64,000 nucleotides of DNA, taken from contig NC_091169.1 of NCBI RefSeq assembly GCF_040958095.1, positions 8,403,380-8,467,379 of the forward strand, read 5' to 3'. Position numbers and translations under genes: made by a program. Position 1 is the stretch's first letter. Each line of letters begins with the position of its first letter. This DNA is from Procambarus clarkii. Its lineage: Eukaryota; Arthropoda; Malacostraca; Decapoda; Cambaridae. The notes beneath the pieces were generated by a model. That model saw only the letters and a program-made list of their open reading frames with translations. It ran no database searches and had not been told where the DNA came from. This document shows, in pieces, positions 21,044 to 30,913 of the stretch.

Positions 21044-21502
21044 GTGTGTTTATGGTGTGTGTATATAGTGTGTGATACTGTACAGTGTGTATATAAAGTG
21101 TATATATAAATATATTAGATACGATACATTGGAAATTGTGCAGGATAAGTGAACTTGTTTGTGATGCACGTAACACAGTGTCTACGAACAGTACAGATGT
21201 TCTACTGCCATAATATAGTGTACGTGTTCATTATACATTGGATTGGCGCGTAAAAACAATTAAATTATATTTGGAACTGTGCACAAGAAATGAACGAAAA
21301 TATATTCGCGTCAACTCGCACGCCCCGCCCCGAGCGCCCTACTGGCCCCGGGACTGTACGTCACGGGCGCAAGGGGAACGATGACGTCACGCCCCAACTT
21401 ACGGACCCCATAGCAGCCAAAGTAAGTACAAATTCGATTTTTTTTTTTTTACATACCCATACAGAGGGAAGGGTTTTGACAAAAAAAAAAAATTCCAGAG
21501 AA

Positions 21503-21700
21503 CTTATTTCCTGCTCACTGGAGAGGGGGGGGGTTGTCATATTTGGAGGTAATGCAGTTAAGGGGTTAAACAAATATCTAATGAAGTTCTCACCAACCTA
21601 ACAATTTTTATTTCCTGCTAACTGGGGGGGGGTTGTCATATTTGGAGGCAACGCAGTTAAGGGGTTAAATATATATCTAATGAAGTTCTCACCAACCTAA
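21503..21700 (+). repeat. ~104-bp tandem duplication across the PB-b 3' end and its flank
   Basis: The segment TTATTTCCTGCTCACTGG ... GCAGTTAAGGGGTTAA ... CTAATGAAGTTCTCACCAAC appears twice, starting at 21503 and 21607. Each copy contains the terminal GCAGTTAAGGGG, the TTAA and about 35 bp of flanking LINE-A. The outer copy therefore holds a second, detached 3' end (to about 21661). Confidence 0.85.
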
Positions 21701-21860
21701 CAAATTCACAAAGACCTGAAAGTTGTAGCATTAAATATTATGATAGATATCGTGAGGAGACATTCACATATGGGACTAATAGATCAAGAACCCGGCAATG
21801 TGAGGTTTTAGTGGCCAGAATACGCCTGGGATATAGATGTATCTGGCAGCTTTCTCAAAA
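21665..21860 (+). pseudogene. LINE-A C-terminal tail
   Basis: Reads TNRSRTRQCEVLVARIRLGY and RCIWQLSQNP, the C-terminal block that follows RNase H in I-like LINEs. It belongs with the RNase H piece ending at 14714; the two are separated by PB-b. It then runs into (TTTA)n, the tail of the adjacent LINE-G in reverse. Confidence 0.7.
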
Positions 21861-22157
21861 CCCAAATTTATTTATTTATTTATTTATTTATATATATACA
21901 AGAAGGTACATTGGGTTTGTGAGAATACATTGGATAGTACAGTATTTACACTCTTGTAAAGCCACTAGTACGCGCAGCGTTTCGGGCAGGTCCTTAATCT
22001 AGCAGATAATTTTAAGTAGGTTGTTTCTATCAGAATTGATAAATGATAAAGATACATTGCAAGAGAAAAATGAGATGAGAGAGCTTAGTAAGTATATTAA
22101 AGCACATTGTTATATTAAAGCTCTGATTGATTACATTGACAGCTTGATTAGTAATTT

Positions 22158-22411
22158 AAACAAGATTAATAGACACCATACAGCAGGTTGACAGCACATA
22201 TAAGACAGCATTGATCACAATGGTAAAGATGTTCAGATTGGGTACATAAAGATTGGAAGACTGGGTAGCAATAGATACAGATAAACAAGATTAATAAACA
22301 CCATACAGCAGATTGGCAGCATATATAAGAAGACAGCAATGGCCACAATGGTAAAGATGTTCAAATTGGGAACATAAAGGTTGGGAGATTGGGTAGCAAT
22401 AGATACAGTGC
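22158..22411 (-). repeat. ~127-bp tandem duplication in LINE-G 3' UTR
   Basis: Two copies of a block beginning AACAAGATTAATA-ACACCAT and ending GGGTAGCAATAGATACAG, at 22158-22284 and 22285-22411. They differ at roughly a dozen positions, so the duplication is not recent. Confidence 0.8.
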
Positions 22412-22851
22412 AGTTTTAAGGCAAAAAGTGAAAAACTATGAAGATGCAATTAGGTACTTTTTAGTACAGTATCCACTCAATTTAACAGCCTATATGGGGC
22501 TGAGCCCAAGTCGTTATTTACGGAGCTCCGCTATTTCCGACGTTAAGTTGGGTCGGGTAATTTTTCAAGTAACATTCAGGTAGGATATATTTTATACTGT
22601 ATAACTAAAATTAAATAAAGTTCATTGTGTAATTGCATTCCAATTTAGTGCACGGCCGACGATTAAGCCAGTTGCTGGCTGCTGCATGGATGATGTGTGA
22701 ACACGCTCTGATCAAGTCCAGATGGGTGGGAAAAAATTGATTCATTCCTTTGTATTGAAAAATATTTTATGTATCAATCAGTGAGTTAATATTGTCTTAA
22801 TAAAATTTTAGAGATGTGTTTTGATTTACCCTGAACAGTGCAGGTAATGTA

Positions 22852-23266
22852 TTTTTAATGTTACGACACAGGCTGTGGCGGCCATGCCATAACAATGGCG
22901 ATCGAGCCTTGTCACTGAGAGCTAGCCAAGACGAAATATTTTGAGCTCACCTTTTCTCTGCTGACGATAGAATATACATTTGCAGAGACTAATATGTAGC
23001 TTTTGTTGAAAAAAAACAATTAATATCTTGTAATACTATAATAAAATTGGTAAATTGACTTTTAATGTTACGACACAGGCTGTGGCAGCCATGCCATAAC
23101 AATGGCGATCGAGCCTTGTCACTGAGAGCTAGCCAAGACGAAATATTTTGAGCTCACCTTTTCTCTGCTGACGATAGAATATACATTTGCAGAGACTAAT
23201 ATGTAGCTTTTGTTGAAAAAAAACAATTAATATCTTGTAATACTATAATAAAATTGGTAAATTGAC
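22852..23266. repeat. 207-bp direct tandem duplication inside the Jerky-type element
   Basis: TTTTAATGTTACGACACAGG starts at 22852 and again at 23060, and the copies continue near-identical through GCTGTGGCGGCCATGCCATA, GACGAAATATTTTGAGCTCA and GTAATACTATAATAAAATTG. Only one difference (GGCGGCC/GGCAGCC) is obvious, implying a recent duplication. Confidence 0.88.
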
Positions 23267-23452
23267 TTACTTTTAATGAAGCTGAAGATTACGAAGCTGT
23301 GAAGATTACGTCATCCTCTGCAGCGCTTGTTTTATATTGTTTATATTGTATACAGGGTACATACTGTATGTACAGTACACTTATTTTCAGGCACTCACTT
23401 CACACAACAGCTAGCCTTACTACTAATTCACATGAGTTCTAATTCTACTTCA

Positions 23453-23581
23453 CTATTGACAATTATGTTGAATGTTAAACTCTGCTGCTGCTCGTGCATG
23501 AGAATATCCTTTATCAAGTTTCTTAATTAACTCCAGCTTCTGTGCAACCGTCAGGCGCTTCCTTTGGGTAACTTTTGGCAT
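23453..23581 (-). pseudogene. Jerky/Tigger-type transposase N-terminal HTH remnant
   Basis: ATG at 23581-23579, stop TAG at 23455-23453, 42 codons. It reads MPKVTQRKRLTVAQKLELIK then KLDKGYSHARAAAEFNIQHN, the CENP-B/psq-type helix-turn-helix that pogo, Tigger and Jerky transposases use to bind their ends. The rest of the transposase is absent. Too short for the usual ORF cut-off but recognisable, and correctly placed inside the TIRs. Confidence 0.75.
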
Positions 23582-24060
23582 TTTGTAAATTAAAAAGATC
23601 ACAATTACAGTACAGTAATATCCTTCACAATTGAAGCTAGCCGCGCGAGTTCACGGTAAACAATGGGAACACATGGCCCGGAGGAGTACATACTAGGTCC
23701 GTGGGAAAAAAAATACCTAGTGCCTATACATACTATAAAAGGTATTTAATAAGAAAACAAAGACTTTTGCTTAATAAAAACTGTTTCAAAATATTTTATT
23801 AATAATAATTTACAATTTTCTTCATTAAAGTGAATCATTTTAAAAGAAAATTAAGATGTAATATATGACTCTGGACGATCCAGGTCGGTGGCGGCCTGGT
23901 CGCCATGTGAGGGGACGCTGATGCCACAACAAACCCAATACTGACTGTCGGTAATATCGACCACAGACCAGTATAGCAGGCTCTAGATACTGGGCTCCCA
24001 AACCGGTCGTTAATACCGGCAGATCGGTATAAAAGAGGCCGTTAAATTGAGTGGATACTG

Positions 24061-24505
24061 TATTGATTTTGAATGATGTAAAAGTTGGACAGCTTTTTAA
24101 TTCAATAGGGAGTGAGTTCCATAAACTGGGTCCCTTTATTTGCATAGAGTGTTTACACAGATTAAGTTTAACTCTGGGGATATCAAAAAGATATTTATTT
24201 CTTGTGTTTTGACAATGGGTCCTATTACATCTGTCCAGGAAGAGTTTCAGAGCAGGATTTGCATTTAAGAACAGGGTTTTGTAAATGTAGTTGACACAAG
24301 AGAATTTGTGAAGTGAGATTATGTTTAGCATGTTTAGGGAGTTAAACAAGGGGGCTGAGTGTTGCCTGAAAGCAGAATTTGATATTATTCTGATAGCAGA
24401 TTTTTGCTGGGTGATGATGGACTTGAGGTGGTTTGCAGTGGTTGAACCCCATGCACAGATACCATAGTTGAGATAGGATAGATTAGTGCATAATATAGAG
24501 AGATG
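24061..24505 (-). pseudogene. LINE-G ORF2 C-terminus
   Basis: Minus-strand reading LSYLNYGICAWGSTTANHLK, QQKSAIRIISNSAFRQHSAP, LFNSLNMLNIISLHKFSCVN, YLFDIPRVKLNLCKHSMQIK and GPSLWNSLPIELKSCPTF. This is the block after RT in L2/CR1-like LINEs (Y-G-x-x-x-W-G, then W-N-x-L-P). The open frame extends both into piggyBac antisense (N-terminal side) and into the TIR element (C-terminal side), so its apparent length is an artefact of junctions. Confidence 0.8.
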
Positions 24506-25842
24506 AGAGCTAATATTCCTAATATTCCTCACTTTGACGATAAAGATGTAGGGATTACAAACCTTTTCCCTAATCAAGGTGAGGACATGGCTGAGATGGA
24601 ATATTTTACAGCATTCTATGATGAACCACTCATGGAATACATTGTACACCAAACGAACCTGCATGCTGCTTACCTGATTGAGAGGGAAATCACAGAATTT
24701 TCACGACTGCAGCGTTGGAAAAATACCACAGTGGCGGAAATGTATGTGTTTTTGGCACTCTGTTTGTTGATGAAGCACTGTCACAAACATGCAATAAATG
24801 ACTATTGGAGCAAGGACAAGACAATACCAACACCTTCAAGGGACGTGTTCCATTCAAACAGTACATTCCCTCAAAACGAAACCGATTTGGCCTGAAATTT
24901 TTTGTTCTTTGTGATTGTGAGACAGGATACGTGTTACACATGATTCTGTACTCGGCTAGTGATGTAGACATTCCTGGTAACGACGAACATGGATTCTCGG
25001 GGAGTGTAGTGAAGACCATCATGGCTCCGTGGATGAACAAGGGACACATTTTATACACAGATAATTACTATAAAAGTCCCTTGCTAGCTCGGTTCTTGCT
25101 AGAAAATAGAACCGGATTGGTTGGTACAGTAAAGCCACAACGAAGGGAAATGCCTGTGTTTGACAACGACATTGCAGTTGGTGAGTGTCAGAGAAGGAAA
25201 AGTGATAACATTCTGTCAGTTCGGTGGAAAGACAAAAGAGAGGTGAACTTGTTGACAACAATTCATGATGGAACAATGGTGAACAGTGGGAAAGTGAGCC
25301 ATAAAACAAACGCACCACTATATAAGCCAGACTGTGTTTTAGACTATAATATCAACATGCGGTTGATTGATAAATCAGACATGATGATTGGCACTGCAGA
25401 GTGTGTGCGGAAGACATGTAGGTGGACGAAAAAAGTGTTCTTCCATCTTGTGGACATGAGCATGCTGAACTGTTTCAACATGTACCTTGTGAGAACTGGA
25501 CGTAAGCCCACTTTCCGTGACTTTGTATTTGATGCTGCAATACAGTTATTAGGAAAGTTTGCAAAAGATGTCCCAGGTATTCAGCGGCCCATCATAAACC
25601 CACTGTTGCAGCATGCTGGTACTCCATGCCTCGCTCACACTGAAGGCTTCCTAGCACACAAACTTAAGTATTTGCCACCTGGTGTGAAGCGTGCAATAGC
25701 CCAACGTGATTGCTTGGTGTGTAAAACAACGACACGTAGAGACAAGAAACGGAAGCTTGTGCAAACATGGTGTGAAACGTGTGGTATCCCATTATGTGCT
25801 GTCGACTGCTTCAATGACTACCACAGTCTAGAAATCTTCTAA
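24506..25842 (+). pseudogene. PB-c piggyBac transposase, truncated and internally deleted
   Basis: First frame (to 24895) reads IPHFDDKDVGITNLFPNQGE, MAEMEYFTAFYDEPLMEYIV and MYVFLALCLLMKHCHKHAIN. It keeps the CT bases that PB-d has lost. The deletion at about 24835 removes the segment with the first catalytic Asp (VVDESLILFKG) and shifts the frame. The second frame, to 25842, reads VPFKQYIPSKRNRFGLKFFV, HILYTDNYYKSPLLARFLLE (second Asp; K where others have T), NINMRLIDKSDMMIGTAECV (third Asp) and the C-terminal cysteine-rich domain CLVCKTTTRRDKKRK...CETCGIPLC. The stop is followed by TAAATAAATAG near 26115, a possible poly(A) signal. Confidence 0.9.
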
Positions 25843-26401
25843 GTGTGCTTCAAAGTGTGTATAGCGTGTGCGAGTGTGTAAATATGTAAACATATAAGCA
25901 GATAGCGTGTGCTTGTGTGTAAATATATACAAATATAAGCAGAACATACAATATAATAGACTGTAATGACATATTATATTGCCGTAATTGAAAACATTTG
26001 TGTGCGCCTGTGTATACTCAAATATGCAACAATTATTGATACAAAATATGTTCAAACAGTATTTGAAACACAATTAGTGAAAAAAAAATTAGATAAAATG
26101 CGCTTAGACATTGTAAATAAATAGCGCAAAAATATATTTGTGGCAACTCTGGCTGTTTGAGGACCGCGCGCAACACCTCCCGGGCGTGTACTGCATGAGC
26201 GAACATGCAGATTGTGACGTCATCACCGACCTTCTCGGCTCTATTGCAACAAAAGTAAGTACAATAGAATTTTTTTTTTATTTTTCCCGTGATCAGTGAA
26301 CAGAACTTAACAGATTAGCAAAAAAAAAAAATTTTTTTTTTTTTCAAAATGACATGCGCCTGTGGGGATGGCAGGATATTAGACCCCGAGCATGTTAAGG
26401 G
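24506..26401 (+). mobile_element. piggyBac PB-c, 5' truncated
   Basis: Starts abruptly within the coding region (TAATATTCCTAATATTCC) and runs to the complete 3' end GCATGTTAAGGG with TTAA at 26402-26405. Compared with PB-d it lacks the 5' 840 bp and has an internal deletion of about 193 bp at 24835. Over the shared part the two differ at only a few positions, including the 3' UTR. TGACGTCA at 26215-26222 and AAAGTAAGTAC at 26251-26261. The missing 5' end means it could not move by itself. Confidence 0.88.
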
Positions 26402-26405
26402 TTAA

Positions 26406-26493
26406 TCACCTTCAGTGATTTTAAGTGCTTAATTGCACACTAGTTTCCTTATCAGCTATCTCACCCTGTCAGAGTAAAAGAGACAAATGTATG
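26406..26493. other. Short unassigned spacer
   Basis: Sequence between the PB-c 3' TTAA and the LINE-B3 tail. No recognised feature. Confidence 0.4.
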
Positions 26494-28800
26494 TAATTAC
26501 CTAAGTGTAGTTACAAGATGAGAGCTACGCTCGTGGTGTCCCATCTTCCCAGCACTCTTTCTCATATAACGATTTGAAACTACTGTCGGTCTTGGCCTCC
26601 ACCACCTTCTCACCTAACTTGTTCCAACCGTCTACCACTCTGTTTGCGAAAGTGAATTTTCTTATATTTCTTCTGCATCTGTGTTTAGCTAGTTTAAATC
26701 TATGACCTCTTGTTCTTAAAGTTCCGGGTCTCAGGAAATCTTCCCTGTCGATTTTATCAATTCCTGTTACTATTTTGTATGTAGTGATCATATCACCTCT
26801 TTTTCTTCTGTCTTCTAGTTATGGCATATTTAATGCCTCTAACCTCTCCTCGTAGCTCTTGCCCTTCAGTTCTGGGAGCCACTTAGTAGCATGTCTTTGC
26901 ACCTTTTCCAGTTTGTTGATGTGCTTCTTAAGATATGGGCACCACACAACCGCTGCATATTCTAGCTTTGGCCTAACAAAAGTTGTAAACAATTTCTTTA
27001 GTATATCGCCATCCATGTATTTAAAAGCAATTCTGAAGTTAGAAAGCGGGCATAGGTTCCTTGCACAATATTCTTTATGTGGTCCTCAGGTGATAGTTTT
27101 CTATCTAGAACCACCCCTAGATGAGACCACCCTCTTTATGAGAATTCTTTAAAGATTTCTCACATAATATATAGGTTGTGTGGGGTCTATGTTCTCCTAT
27201 TCCAAATTCCATAACATGGCATTTATTAACATTAAATTCCATTTGCCAAGTGGTGCACCATATACTTATTTTGTCCAGGTCATCTTGAAGGGCATGACAA
27301 TCATCTAAGTTTCTTATCCTTCCTATTATCTTAGCATCATCAGCAAACATGTTCATATAATTCTGTATACCAACTGGTAGATCATTTATGTAGACAATAA
27401 ACATCACTGGTGCAAGAACTGAACCCTGTGGTACTCCACTTGTGACATTTCTCCAGTCTGATACATTGCCTCTGATTACTGCCCTCTTTTTTTTCTATCA
27501 GTCAGAAAATTTTTCATCCAAGTTAGAAGCTTACCTGTCACCCCTCCAATATTTTCCAGTTTCCAGAACAACCTCTTATGTGGAACTCTGTCGAAAGCCT
27601 TTTTTTAGGTCCAGATAGATGCAGTCAACCCAACCATCTCTTTCCTGTAATATATCTGTGGCTCGATCATAGAAACTGAGTAAATTCGATACACAGGATC
27701 TTCCAGATCGAAAACCATACTGTCTGTCTGATATTATATCATTTTTCTCCAGGTGTTCTACCCATTTAGTTTTGATTAGTTTTTCCAATACTTTCACTAT
27801 TACACTTGTTAATGATACAGGTCTATAATTGAGGGGCTCTTCCCTGCTGCCACTTTTGTAGATTGGAACTATGTTAGCCTGTTTCCACATGTCTGCTACG
27901 ATTCCTGTACACAGGGATGCCTGAAAGATCAGGTGAAGTGGAATGCTGAGCTCAGATGCACATTCTCTCAGAACCCATGTTGAAACTCCATCTGGCCCAG
28001 CTGCTTTGTTCTTACTGAGCTCCTTTAGCATATTTTCCACTTCATCTCTAGACACCTCTATCCACTCTATGTTTTTCTCTGGAATTCTTATTGTGTTTGG
28101 TTCTCTGAAGATTTAATTTTGTACAAACACACTTTGGAACTTTTCATTTAATGTTTCACACATTTCCTTTTTATTTTCCGTGAATCTGTTTCCCATTTTC
28201 AACCTCTGGATATTATCCTTTACCTGCAATTTGTTGTTTATGAATTTGTAGAATAGGCCTGATTCTGTTTTACATTTATCTGCTATCCCTTTTTCAAAAT
28301 TTCTTTCTGCCTCTCCTTACTGCCGTATAGTTGTTTTTCGCATCTTTGTATCACTGGTATGTATGGGGGTTTGGCCTCTTCCTATACTGATTCCATTTTT
28401 GTGTCTTTTGGTCTCTGGCCCTCTCACAATTTCTGTTGAACCAATCCTGTTTTCTGGCCCTGCATCTCTGTTTTGGTATGAATGTTTGTGTGCCTTCCTC
28501 GTATATTTTTAAAAATTTGGCATACATTTCATTTACTTCCCTGCCTAGCAACAAGTCTGTCCAATTACACTCATTAAAATTTTTTTGAAGTTCCCCATAT
28601 AGACCTCTCCTTAAATCGAGTTTATCAACTGTTTCAATGTCCCCATTTTCTTCTAGATGATATCTTAAAGCATATTTAATGTCTAACAGGACGTGATCAC
28701 TCTTTCCCAAGGGAGGAAGGTACTGGATGTCAAATATCTCTTCTTCTTTCCTGGTACATACTAGATCCAGTACTGACGGTACATCTCCTTCCCACATTCT
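26494..28800 (-). mobile_element. LINE-B3: decayed CR1-like LINE
   Basis: Minus-strand copy with the standard tail (ATTACCTAAGTGTAGTTACA read on the plus strand) and homology up to the endonuclease end, where it stops at 28800 against TG-rich DNA. Broken into at least five open pieces. It has more differences from B2 and B5 than they have from each other (for example GLYGELQKNFNECNW against GHYGDLRNFFSEYNW), so it is an older or divergent subfamily. Confidence 0.85.
26525..28800 (-). pseudogene. LINE-B3 ORF2 remnants
   Basis: Pieces in order: EEIFDIQYLPPLGKSDHVLL to RARKQDWFNRNCERARDQKT (28351-28800), the GPDGVSTWVLRECASELSIP and RPVSLTSVIVKVLEKLIKTK fingers/palm part (27576-28055), MNMFADDAKIIGRI (27117-27407, FADD), LEYAAVVWCPYLKKHINKLE (26819-27016), and MITTYKIVTGIDKIDREDFL to the normal stop (26525-26791). 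Frameshifts in A/T runs near 27490 and 27605, an early stop near 28120, and small indels near 27050 and 27130 separate them. Sequence encoding residues before EEIFDIQ in the 28351-28905 frame comes from a microsatellite. Confidence 0.85.
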
Positions 28801-28880
28801 GTGAATGTGAATGTGAATGCATGTGTGTGTGTATATGTATATGTACGTATATGTGTGTATATGTGTATAAAGTATATATG
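28801..28880. repeat. TG/TA-rich microsatellite
   Basis: GTGAATGTGAATGTGAATGC then (GT)n and ATATGTGTGT-like units, at the 5' edge of LINE-B3. Confidence 0.8.
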
Positions 28881-29182
28881 GAAGCTGATCAGAATTACAT
28901 TTCACCTTTGTAAATGCACATTAATGACACAATGCAAAAGACACATCGAACACTTTATGTAGGGCATACGTAAATCAGTGTATCTATGTATTTACGTATG
29001 TAGGTTAGCTTAGCATTTTGAAAGCACCGAATCACTTTCTGTGGTTGATTGTTCAATAAACCCCTGAACTATATGTTTAACACATCTCTAACCCTGTCCA
29101 TAGAGGACAGAAGAAAATGTACATATGCTGGTTAGCATTGTAAATGTGTGGCCATGTCTGTGGTAAGAAAAAAAAATGTAAA
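28881..29182. other. Unassigned stretch, possibly a LINE 3' UTR
   Basis: AT-rich, no coding. It contains TCAATAAACCCCTGAACTAT and a second TTTAACACATCTCTAACCCT segment that look like a retroelement 3' end from memory of decapod sequences, but nothing in the window confirms it. Confidence 0.3.
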
Positions 29183-29329
29183 CCGAAGCTAATTTCCCCA
29201 TAAGAAATAATGGGAAATGGATCAATCCGTTCCTGACTACCAAAAACCTCACTTCAAACTAAGTTTTATACCTAATTTGTCAAAATCTACACTACAAAAG
29301 TATGTTCAAGTTATTACTTACCCTTGCTG

Positions 29330-30124
29330 ATGACTGCTGTTGGCATATGGAAGATGGTGAGGAGGGGGCAGGAGGAACGGTGTTACTGTTTGGAAGGGGA
29401 GTCCCATTCCATTATATCATCAGGCAGTGAGGACCTCTCTGGAGTGCATTCTCTGGCATGTTTTGCCTGCATACTACTAGGTCCTGGTTGTGGCTCACTG
29501 CTCGATTTTCTCACAACAAAGTGGTCCATTGAAGGTTGTTTTCCCTTCGCAAGATGTCTCTGTAGTGAGGCATCACATTGTCATTGAAAAGATTAATGCA
29601 AGGGCCTACTACAGCTTTTTCTGGGTGAGTCGTTTCAATAAAAGTTTGCATTTCTTCCCACATCTGACACCACTTCTTAATGGTTGTGGAAGGGACATTC
29701 TGTACTGCCTCATCCTCATCTACTGGAGAAACATCCTGAGCTGTGTCTTCTTGCTGTTCCTTTTGAAGGGCTTGGAGTTCTTCGGTGGTCAGTTCTTCGT
29801 TGTGTTCTTCCACAAACTCCTCCACATCAGCACCATCCAATTCCAAGCCCATTTTCTGGCCCAGAGTAACACTTTCCTCAACAATAGGTACTTCATTTAC
29901 AGGATCAAATCCCTCAAAGTCTAGTTCTGTCACACATTCAGGCCACACATTTCTCCAGCCAGAGATCAGGGTTCTTTAAGTCACTTCTTGCCAGGCTTTA
30001 TCAACGAGTTTTAAAGCAATACAAATGTTAAAATGGTGTTTCCAAAATTCTTTGAGGGTGAGGTTTGTGACTTCAGTCACTTCAAAACATTTCTGGAAAA
30101 GTGCCTTTTCATAAAGTTTCTTAA
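29330..30124 (-). pseudogene. Tigger T2 transposase, C-terminal part
   Basis: Minus-strand frame 29948-29511 reads MWPECVTELDFEGFDPVNEV, LGQKMGLELDGADVEEFVEE and HNEELTTEELQALQKEQQED, the acidic C-terminal region of Tigger-like transposases, then MWEEMQTFIETTHPEKAVVG and NLFNDNVMPHYRDILRRE. Sequence 30124-29949 encodes the region just downstream of the third catalytic Asp, frameshifted. It continues after Ma1 at 32516. Confidence 0.82.
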
Positions 30125-30649
30125 CCACCGTGCTGCGCCGACCTTATTGAGAAATTCCCCCGGTGCGCATGAAATAAAGTGTTCCCAAAAAATTCTTTTT
30201 TCTTCATAAAATGATAAATTCCCTTCCCTAAACATGTCTATGTAAAAATAAATACCAAATTCCACTTACTTTGGCTGTAGGGACGTGGAAAAGGTGCGCT
30301 GTGACGTCATCAGGGCCTGGTTGCCCGTGCGTGAATTGCCCAGACATGGTCGCGCGGGCCATTCAAGCACCGGGTGTTGCCACAAATATATTTTCAATTA
30401 TTTGTTTTATGTATTTACAATGCAGTTTTATTTTTTTTTATTGTATATGATGCATATTTGTGTCCTTTACAATATGTATACAGTGGAACGTTCATAATGT
30501 TCCATGGAACTGTGATACATGTGTCAATAATGTGTCCACAATAAATGTTTATTGTCGTAATATTACCTGTTAAAAATTCACCAAAATTACAATATGTACA
30601 GTTTCACACATTATTTACACAGTAACACACTGTATTACACACTCAGTAC

Positions 30650-30795
30650 TTCGGAAGTGAGTAATAATCAACGAAGTAGTCCATGGTACACAGAGCGACT
30701 TCGCTCTCAGTGCACAGGTACAGATAAATTTTTGCTTCCTGTTTCTTCATTCTGTGTACTTGCAACTAACGCACTCACGTACACCCTTGGCTTTA
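30650..30795 (-). pseudogene. piggyBac transposase cysteine-rich C-terminus remnant in Ma1
   Basis: Minus-strand reading, across one shift, gives VRECVSCKYTE, RNRKQKFICTC and ESEVALCTMDYFVDYYSLPK followed by Y-stop. These align with the PB-d ending VCKTTTRRDKKRK..CETCGIPLCAVDCFNDYHS. So Ma1 is a deletion derivative of a once-autonomous piggyBac of a third family. The catalytic domain is gone. The same remnant is in Ma2 at about 50870-51010. Confidence 0.75.
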
Positions 30796-30913
30796 GCACT
30801 TGTAGGTTGTATGTAGCCAAGCTTGTAAAGCATAAGGTAGTATTGAAAAGATTATAGGAAAAGATCAATATGCCAGGTAGTCTTGAAAAGATCGCTTTGT
30901 ATGTCCCACACAG

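Larger units (their letters stand above)
14719..21565 (+). mobile_element. piggyBac element PB-b, complete ends, split by two LINEs
   Basis: TTAA at 14715-14718 and 21566-21569 flank termini CCCTTAAACTGCACAACGCG (5') and GCAGTTAAGGGG (3'), whose inner parts are inverted. The 5' end has a subterminal repeat: TGCACAACGCGCCTGCAGG and TGCACAACACGCCTCCGGG. Inside are a transposase pseudogene, LINE-B2 (16591-19753, minus) and LINE-D (19790-20557, plus). Without them the element would be about 2.9 kb, matching PB-d (2915 bp). The 3' UTR has TGACGTCA at 21382-21389 and AAAGTAAGTAC at 21420-21430. It sits in LINE-A. Confidence 0.9.
11933..21860 (+). mobile_element. LINE-A: I-like LINE 3' half, split by LINE-B1 and piggyBac PB-b
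   Basis: Four segments of one LINE are read in order: RT end (11933-12590), RNase H start (12598-13053), RNase H end (14507-14718) and C-terminal tail (about 21662-21860). Segments two and three are separated by LINE-B1 with a 4-bp ACAT on each side, and the reading frame continues exactly across when the insert and one ACAT are discounted. Segments three and four are separated by a TTAA-flanked piggyBac. The tail encodes TRQCEVLVARIRLGYRCIWQ, a usual C-terminal block of such LINEs. It is followed by LINE-G tail DNA in reverse. Confidence 0.85.
22467..24060 (-). mobile_element. Jerky/pogo-type TIR element, internally deleted
   Basis: Terminal inverted repeats CAGTATCCACTCAATTTAAC at 22467 and its reverse complement ending at 24060, with TA at 22465-22466 and 24061-24062: the signature of Tc1/mariner-pogo elements. 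1594 bp. The only coding trace is a 42-codon N-terminal helix-turn-helix on the minus strand (23453-23581). A 207-bp direct duplication lies inside. It interrupts LINE-G. Confidence 0.88.
21862..24505 (-). mobile_element. LINE-G copy 2: C-terminus, 3' UTR and tail, split by a TIR element
   Basis: Minus-strand order: ORF2 C-terminus (24505-24061), insertion of a TIR element (24060-22467), 3' UTR (22464-21940) and tail ending TATATATAAATAAATAAA (21895-21865). The tail has the same ordered motifs as 9185-9305 and the SINE 3' end. It complements copy 1, which stops in the thumb. It is cut at 24505/24506 by piggyBac PB-c. Confidence 0.82.

Noticed and set aside
23840..24664. Single 274-codon protein on the minus strand
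   Set aside because: The frame crosses three unrelated elements (piggyBac antisense, LINE-G C-terminus, Jerky-type TIR element); only the middle is real LINE-G coding.
28351..28905. Protein with a YTHIHTYTYIYIYTHTCIHI-like N-terminus
   Set aside because: Those residues come from a TG/TA microsatellite joined in frame to LINE-B3.
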